From Desulfomonilia bacterium (GTDB lineage Bacteria; Desulfobacterota; Desulfomonilia; UBA1062): 64,000 nucleotides of DNA. Positions 59,303-64,000 of the stretch are shown here, piece by piece. The position numbers and the translations under genes are program-made. The stretch spans positions 62,001 to 126,000 of the forward strand of contig DATCTV010000004.1 of NCBI GenBank assembly GCA_036567785.1, in the 5' to 3' direction. Under the pieces are notes generated by a model, which made no database searches, was not told where the DNA came from, and saw only the letters and a program-made list of their open reading frames with translations. The stretch's first letter is position 1, and each line of letters begins with the position of its first letter.

Positions 59303-60607
59303 ATGTATTTTGAACCTCAACAGGAACAGATGGACCGGGAAGAATTAAAGCAGTTACAGCTCGAACAGCTTCAGGCTATATTGTCCAGGGTTTACATGCA
59401 TGTCCCGTTCTACAGGAAAAAGTTCGACGAGTTGAAGATAGACCCGGATGACTTTAAAAACCTTGATGATCTGAAGAACCTTCCCTTCACGACGAAAGAG
59501 GATATATCGGACAATTACCCTTACGGCATGTTTGCAGTGCCGCTGCGCGAGGTCGTCAGGATTCACGCGTCTTCCGACATGTCGGCTGTTGTAGGCTATA
59601 CGAAGAACGACATAAAGACATGGTCTAACCTCGTTGCCAGGCTGCTCACTGCTGGCGGCGTGACAAAGGATGACGTCGTACAGATCGCCTATGGCTACAG
59701 CCTGCTCACCGGCGGCTTCGGAATGCACTACGGTGCCGAGAAGATAGGCGCTTCAGTCATTCCGATATCAACCGGCAATACTGCGCGCCAGATAAAGATC
59801 ATGAAGGACTTCAGAACCACGGCACTTGTCTGCACACCGGGCTATGCCATGCATATCGCCGATACTATTCACAAGTCCGGGACAGGTCTCGGCAACCTGT
59901 CGCTCAAATACGGTCTTTTCGGAGGAGAACCCTGGTCAGAGACCATAAGAAAGGAAATCGAGGAAAAGCTCCATATCACTGCAACGGACAACTACGGGCT
60001 GAGCGAAGTGATCGGACCGGGTGTAGCCTGCGAATGTCTGGAAAAGGATGGTCTTCACATACAGGAGGACCATTTCCTTGTCGAAATCGTCGATCCCGTT
60101 ACACTTGCCCCGGTAAAACCGGGTGAAGCAGGAGAAGTGGTGATTACGACGCTCACCAAGGAGGCATTCCCTGTAATAAGGTACAGAACCCGCGACATTT
60201 CAATGCTGATTCCGGGCCAATGCAAATGCGGCCGGACTATGCAAAGGATGGCGCGCATCATGGGACGGACCGACGACATGCTCATAATAAAGGGCGTCAA
60301 TGTTTTCCCGTCGCAGGTAGGCGCAGTGCTTTCCGAAGTTGAAGGAACCGAACCCAATTATCAGATAATCATTGAAAGGAAGGGCTCGCTTGATGAAATG
60401 AAGATCAATGTCGAGGTCTCTGAAAGCAGCTTCTTTGATGAAATCAAAAAGCATCAGGCGCTTATCGAAGAAATAAAGGATAAGATCGCATCTTCAATCG
60501 GCATATCGACAAAGGTCAGACTTGTCGAAAAGAAATCATTGGGCGAGATTCCCGGCGTAAAGGTGATCGACAGGAGGGATAAAACCCAGACGGAGAAGCC
60601 ACTTTAA
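59303..60607 (+). CDS. paaK: Phenylacetate-CoA ligase-like enzyme
   Basis: A 434-residue adenylating enzyme. YMHVPFYRKKFDELKI, LPFTTKEDISDNYPYGMF, HASSDMSAVVGYTKNDI and YGLSEVIGPGVACEC match PaaK; RYRTRDISML and RIMGRTDDMLIIKGVNVFPSQV complete the AMP and CoA sites. The adenylation loop reads ASSDMSAVV, not the usual ASSGTTGKP, so the P-loop is altered; activity may differ. It ends the transporter operon, 37 bases after livF. Relatives act on phenylacetate or other aryl and indole acids, and the transporter may import the substrate. Confidence 0.85.
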   Translation: MYFEPQQEQMDREELKQLQLEQLQAILSRVYMHVPFYRKKFDELKIDPDDFKNLDDLKNLPFTTKEDISDNYPYGMFAVPLREVVRIHASSDMSAVVGYTKNDIKTWSNLVARLLTAGGVTKDDVVQIAYGYSLLTGGFGMHYGAEKIGASVIPISTGNTARQIKIMKDFRTTALVCTPGYAMHIADTIHKSGTGLGNLSLKYGLFGGEPWSETIRKEIEEKLHITATDNYGLSEVIGPGVACECLEKDGLHIQEDHFLVEIVDPVTLAPVKPGEAGEVVITTLTKEAFPVIRYRTRDISMLIPGQCKCGRTMQRMARIMGRTDDMLIIKGVNVFPSQVGAVLSEVEGTEPNYQIIIERKGSLDEMKINVEVSESSFFDEIKKHQALIEEIKDKIASSIGISTKVRLVEKKSLGEIPGVKVIDRRDKTQTEKPL

Positions 60608-60636
60608 TTGTCCTTTAATGTCTGAAAATGTATTCA

Positions 60637-60651
60637 CGTATTAAAAATACG
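60637..60651 (+). terminator. Weak hairpin after the paaK-like gene
   Basis: CGTATT-AAA-AATACG forms a perfect six-pair stem with a three-base loop, 30 bases after the stop. A second small stem (ACTGA...TCAGT) follows. There is no T-run. The remaining bases up to 60779 hold no gene or clear signal. Confidence 0.35.
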
Positions 60652-60779
60652 CGAGACTGACACTATCAGTGGTTCAACTAGAGGTTCAGATAGTCCTGCG
60701 GCGAATCCCCCCTTATTTAATTCTATCCCGTCAGGTGCTTTCCTTATGCCCTCCAATTCATATCAGCCTTTATCACCTC

Positions 60780-63146
60780 TCAGAAATCCATGATTTTGAC
60801 CGTAATATCCGGAGTTCCCACGTCTTCGATTCTGAATCTGTATTTCTTTTTGATCGGAAATACTTCATTCAATATGGTTCTGGCCTCGGATTCATATGTA
60901 AATTCATATGTTCCGGTTTCAGGCTGGTCTGTCATGTCAAACCATAGCGTGATTATGGACTGGTTGAAGCCAGCCTTCTCCCACTGGAAACGTGTTTCAG
61001 GGTCGTCGTCAGTATAGAGGAAATCTTTGGGGGCCAGTCTGTAAACATCATTGGCCGGCGTTCTGACTGTCATGTAAGTCCCGTCTGTCATAAGATTGCG
61101 GTTGGGGAAAGCACCCCATATCCTGAGCTTGAGATAGCGGACCCCGTCTGGTTCCTTCTCGAAATATGGACCCTTGACAATGCCTCCGAACGGATTCTGC
61201 GTGCTCTGCCAGTCAAAAAGAGGCCAATTGAGTGTTGATGTCGAAGACTCCGCCATGGCTGTTTTATCCGGGAATGGGGGAACGGGTTCGCCGGTCTTGT
61301 CCATCCGGGAGTTATTCTTCATTGATAAGGCCAGTTTTGCAACCGTCTGCTGGAAGGCCTTCAGTTCATTCGGACCGAATTGAGTGGAAGCGCCTTCATA
61401 ATACTGCTTCTGGTACTCCTCTAATGTCGTGACATAACCTGCATAGTCATTGGTGCATTGTGCAACGACTACATATCTGACCGGCCCCTCCTCGTCAGCC
61501 CAGCCGTCACCATTTCGATCACCGTTGAAAATCAGCTTTATCGTGTTCTCGATACGCCGTCCGGCCATTGTAGTCACCTCAACAGGCATGGCACATATTA
61601 TCAGCTCCCCTATCCTGAAAAGCTGGACAGGAAGAATATTGGAACAAAACGGAATTTTTATGTCTTTTCCAGTATCACCGTCCTTTGATGATACCTGGAT
61701 GAATCCAGTGGCCAGAAGAATCACCTTCGGATATTGGCTGGCTTTATATTCGTCAGTAAGAGAACCTAAAGTACCGGGGGAGATCAAACCAAACAGGTTT
61801 GGGGCCAGAAGGGCAAAGAAGCGTTCGGTGAGGCTGGCTATACCGTCGGGACTCAGATCGTCAACAGTAATACCTTCTCTGAAAAGAGGAGCAGGCGACC
61901 CGGAATCTTCGGTGCTGCCTGCCGTAATAGGACCGCCCATGGCCGCCTTGGAGGTTTGCCAGGGATTTTTAGGGTCTTCGCTTGCAACGCAGGACATGTC
62001 AACAAAGACATGACGGTAATCTATGACAGGACTAAGTTTATGTTCGCCTCCGTTAGCATTCAAGTAGAGCTCAAGCGCCTTGTCAAACTGTCTTTTGCCA
62101 AGCTCCTTGGTATGCTGCCAGTCGTATATTCCAGTCTTGCTGGGGGGGCCGTACATGATGTTTCCGGAGACGTCTCCGCAATTCGCCTGGGCGAAGGCAC
62201 CGGTCATGTAAGGAAAGCGCCGCTCCCACAGGGATTCGGCATATCCCTTGCTGTCGCCGGAAACAAACCGGAAATTGGTACCGAGAGATGTCGGGTGCAG
62301 CGCAAACCAGTTTACCATGGCGTTTTCGCCGATTTTCAGTAGGGTCATGCGTTTGTTGGTGTTGTTCCAGTCAACACCGTTAACGTAACCTGTGGAAAGA
62401 CCGTTTTCAAGGTGTTCCCTGTCTTCAGGATCAAGATTTTCCAGGTTGCTGAAGCCGGCCTCATTATCTATGGAAGTGATGTCGGAAACACGACCGTAAT
62501 GCTTGAGTTCGGTCAGCGGATTATTAATGTAGGCCCGAGGCGAACGATTCCATCCGCACTGGAACAGATTGTCCTCATTGATTCTCAAATCCGCCGGCTG
62601 CAGGGATGCTTCCGCTAACCGTATGGCCTTGACGATGCCGCTGACCTGCACATCGAAATTAATTTTATTAAATCCTCCGCCGCCCAGATTATACATGGGA
62701 GACAGTGAAGCACCGCCTGGCGCCGCATGGGTGTGCGTTCCCTGGAGCATGATGTTATCATCAGACCATCCTTCGTCCTTCAATGACCTGACTACTTCCT
62801 GCTTGACACCCTGAAAAATCATGCAGACATCGGATGTAACATAGGCCATCTTCTTATCGCCCTGCCTGAAGACAAATGCCCTGGCGTAAGTACGGGAAAG
62901 CAGTCCTTCGCCCTTCTGCGAAGGTTCGGCCATTCCCATGAACTGCGCCATGGCCGGCGGCCCTGTTACATCTGCCTTGCCCACACCTGCGTACAGGATA
63001 TCCGGAACATCCTGTCCGGACGAATCTTCAGCCTGGCCTGCCGGACTAACAGGATTATCACTGCCGCCTGAAGAACAGCCTGATAAAAGTAAAAACAGGA
63101 TAAGCGAGATTACAGGTCCGGATTTAAGGATAGTCCTCATTGCCAC
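60780..63146 (-). CDS. Neutral/alkaline ceramidase-family lipoprotein
   Basis: A 788-residue protein. Lipobox LLLSGCSSG near residue 24. DILYAGVGKADVTGPPAMAQFMGMAEP and MLQGTHTHAAPGG are neutral ceramidase blocks (metal histidines); FAQANCGDVSGN carries the family serine nucleophile, and VRYVVVAQCTNDYAGYVTTLEEY the conserved tyrosine. A C-terminal immunoglobulin-like domain follows (about residue 650 on). It would cleave the amide of ceramide or similar lipids outside the cell. Start is GTG with GGAGG six bases upstream; an ATG six bases later is possible. Confidence 0.88.
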   Translation of the reverse strand: MAMRTILKSGPVISLILFLLLSGCSSGGSDNPVSPAGQAEDSSGQDVPDILYAGVGKADVTGPPAMAQFMGMAEPSQKGEGLLSRTYARAFVFRQGDKKMAYVTSDVCMIFQGVKQEVVRSLKDEGWSDDNIMLQGTHTHAAPGGASLSPMYNLGGGGFNKINFDVQVSGIVKAIRLAEASLQPADLRINEDNLFQCGWNRSPRAYINNPLTELKHYGRVSDITSIDNEAGFSNLENLDPEDREHLENGLSTGYVNGVDWNNTNKRMTLLKIGENAMVNWFALHPTSLGTNFRFVSGDSKGYAESLWERRFPYMTGAFAQANCGDVSGNIMYGPPSKTGIYDWQHTKELGKRQFDKALELYLNANGGEHKLSPVIDYRHVFVDMSCVASEDPKNPWQTSKAAMGGPITAGSTEDSGSPAPLFREGITVDDLSPDGIASLTERFFALLAPNLFGLISPGTLGSLTDEYKASQYPKVILLATGFIQVSSKDGDTGKDIKIPFCSNILPVQLFRIGELIICAMPVEVTTMAGRRIENTIKLIFNGDRNGDGWADEEGPVRYVVVAQCTNDYAGYVTTLEEYQKQYYEGASTQFGPNELKAFQQTVAKLALSMKNNSRMDKTGEPVPPFPDKTAMAESSTSTLNWPLFDWQSTQNPFGGIVKGPYFEKEPDGVRYLKLRIWGAFPNRNLMTDGTYMTVRTPANDVYRLAPKDFLYTDDDPETRFQWEKAGFNQSIITLWFDMTDQPETGTYEFTYESEARTILNEVFPIKKKYRFRIEDVGTPDITVKIMDF

Positions 63147-63355
63147 TTCTTACCTCCTCACGAACGGATGAGCGTGATCAGCCATCAACGCTATTAAAAT
63201 CAACTATAAAATAAAGGAAAAGAAGAGAAAAAACAAGAGGTCACAACTCCCCGAATTTGGCTTGACATAACGTTGTGCATGACAAGGTATTATTCTCCCG
63301 TGAGTATCTGTCAAATCGGATTAATATTTTTGTATAAACAGCAGACCGGGCTTTT

Positions 63356-64000
63356 TTACGGCTTGACGCCATTCCGGCCCTCCATATTTTCTCCCAGCCT
63401 GTTATCAATTATTATCACATTGATCTTTCTGTAATCAAAAAAGGCATCTTCCGAATTCCTCTGGAGTATCCTCTCACGCAAACGTTTGAGTTCGGGTTCG
63501 TTCTTAACTGTGCTTGAAGCGGCCAGAACCTCGTAGTCACCTTCTTTCCCGGCTGACTTATAGATATTATCGTATTCTTTTCTGAAGGCCTCTGCAGAGA
63601 CCTTCTTCTTTTTCATAAACGATTCGACGTCCGCTTTCATATTTTTCATGTTATCCAGGGTATTCCGGGCCAGATTCAGAAGATCATTGTTCTTCTCCCT
63701 GGCCGTGACCTCTTTAAAATATTTCGTCATAACGGAAAAATCCGGAACAGTTGAAGTAAGTGAGCCAAGTATCATCCCGCTTATTCCCGTATCCGTTTCT
63801 TTCCAGTAATGCTCGAACATCGGCTGTGCAGCTTCGGTAGATATAAGCAATTGTCCCAGAACATTTATTGCATTGGCCCGGATGTTTCGGTCAGGATCAT
63901 TTATCTTCTCTATGAGGAACGAAACCGATTTATCGCCCATCTTTCCGAATACCAGCATGTTAAGCCAGTAATAGTTCTTTATATCCAGCTTCAATATCTC
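63356..64000 (-). CDS. HEAT-repeat-like protein (cut by window)
   Basis: The frame stays open to base 64000, so the start lies outside; 214 residues are seen. KMGDKSVSFLIEKINDPDRNIRANAINVLGQLL is a HEAT-like repeat, followed by helical repeats (VPDFSVMTKYFKEVTAREKNNDLLNLARN) and a Lys-rich helix. Such proteins bind other proteins or act as scaffolds. Function cannot be told. Confidence 0.6.
   Translation of the reverse strand, partial: EILKLDIKNYYWLNMLVFGKMGDKSVSFLIEKINDPDRNIRANAINVLGQLLISTEAAQPMFEHYWKETDTGISGMILGSLTSTVPDFSVMTKYFKEVTAREKNNDLLNLARNTLDNMKNMKADVESFMKKKKVSAEAFRKEYDNIYKSAGKEGDYEVLAASSTVKNEPELKRLRERILQRNSEDAFFDYRKINVIIIDNRLGENMEGRNGVKP

Noticed and set aside
63262-63293. TTGACA and TATTAT as a plus-strand sigma-70 promoter
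   Set aside because: The spacing is 20 bases, too long, and no plus-strand gene follows within the window.
1-64000. CRISPR arrays, tRNA or rRNA genes, insertion sequences and prophage genes
   Set aside because: I looked for direct repeats with spacers, cloverleaf-like stretches, transposase motifs and integrases and saw none. Small RNAs cannot be excluded by eye.

Overview
The window looks like a chromosome segment of a strictly anaerobic deltaproteobacterium (Desulfobacterota, Syntrophales/Syntrophobacterales-like). The reasons are gene content rather than a database match: an 'orange protein' (ORP)-type set of MinD/Mrp ATPases, NifX-like proteins and a sigma-54 activator; a SynChlorMet-type radical-SAM peptide cassette; archaeal-type glycolytic genes; a HybA-like Fe-S protein with a membrane cytochrome b; and a branched-chain-type ABC transporter beside a phenylacetate-CoA ligase homologue. 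Coding density is high, no gap between genes reaches 300 bases, and I see no rRNA, tRNA, insertion sequence, prophage or CRISPR array. Both window edges cut genes.

Layout. 0-2.4 kb (+): end of an ATP-grasp ligase, an N-formylglutamate-amidohydrolase-like protein and a Gfo/Idh/MocA oxidoreductase. 2.4-3.0 kb: an AT-rich orphan secreted protein. 3.1-11.3 kb (-): an inositol operon (iolB, iolD, a tartrate/D-malate-type dehydrogenase, iolE, an iolG-like dehydrogenase) that runs into archaeal-type GAPDH and archaeal-type phosphoglycerate kinase. 11.5-17.7 kb: exported proteins (DUF2059-like, beta-propeller lipoprotein, Tat-exported DUF362) and an acyl-CoA synthetase. 18.5-24.5 kb (-): a polyphosphate operon, ppk1 - CHAD - metallophosphoesterase/HD fusion - ppx. 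24.6-26.9 kb (-): Tat-type Fe-S protein plus a cytochrome b fused to a methyltransferase. 27-31.4 kb (-): persulfide/peroxide enzymes, an MBL-fold protein and a thioesterase. 31.5-40.5 kb (-): the ORP-like region (NifU-Mrp fusion, two ferredoxin-MinD ATPases, radical SAM protein, FmdB zinc ribbon, DUF89, three NifX-like proteins, a PAS sigma-54 activator, DUF134 regulator), with a TrmO remnant inside it.

40.6-45.3 kb (-) is the most notable part: a compact RiPP cassette with a 71-residue four-cysteine precursor, two PqqD-like leader-binding proteins, two radical SAM/SPASM enzymes and an HPr-kinase-like protein fused to an S26 signal peptidase. 45.4-48.5 kb: znuBCA-type zinc uptake with a divergent Zur-like repressor and matching operators. 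48.5-54.4 kb (-): small exported proteins and an outer-membrane barrel behind a textbook sigma-54 promoter, next to an NtrC-type two-component system and a GPH-family symporter. 54.6-60.6 kb (+): a five-gene Liv-type ABC transporter plus PaaK-like ligase. 60.8-63.1 kb (-): a neutral-ceramidase lipoprotein. 63.4-64 kb: part of a HEAT-repeat-like protein.

How the parts may work together: the inositol enzymes would feed triose phosphate or malonate semialdehyde to the adjacent archaeal-type GAPDH/PGK, although iolC, iolJ and iolA are not in the window; the ppk1 to ppx operon makes, binds and degrades polyphosphate; the ORP-like region is likely an Fe-S/metal cofactor system for anaerobic life; and the RiPP cassette probably makes a thioether- or carbon-crosslinked peptide. 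All functions are inferred from sequence motifs read by eye; no similarity search was run.
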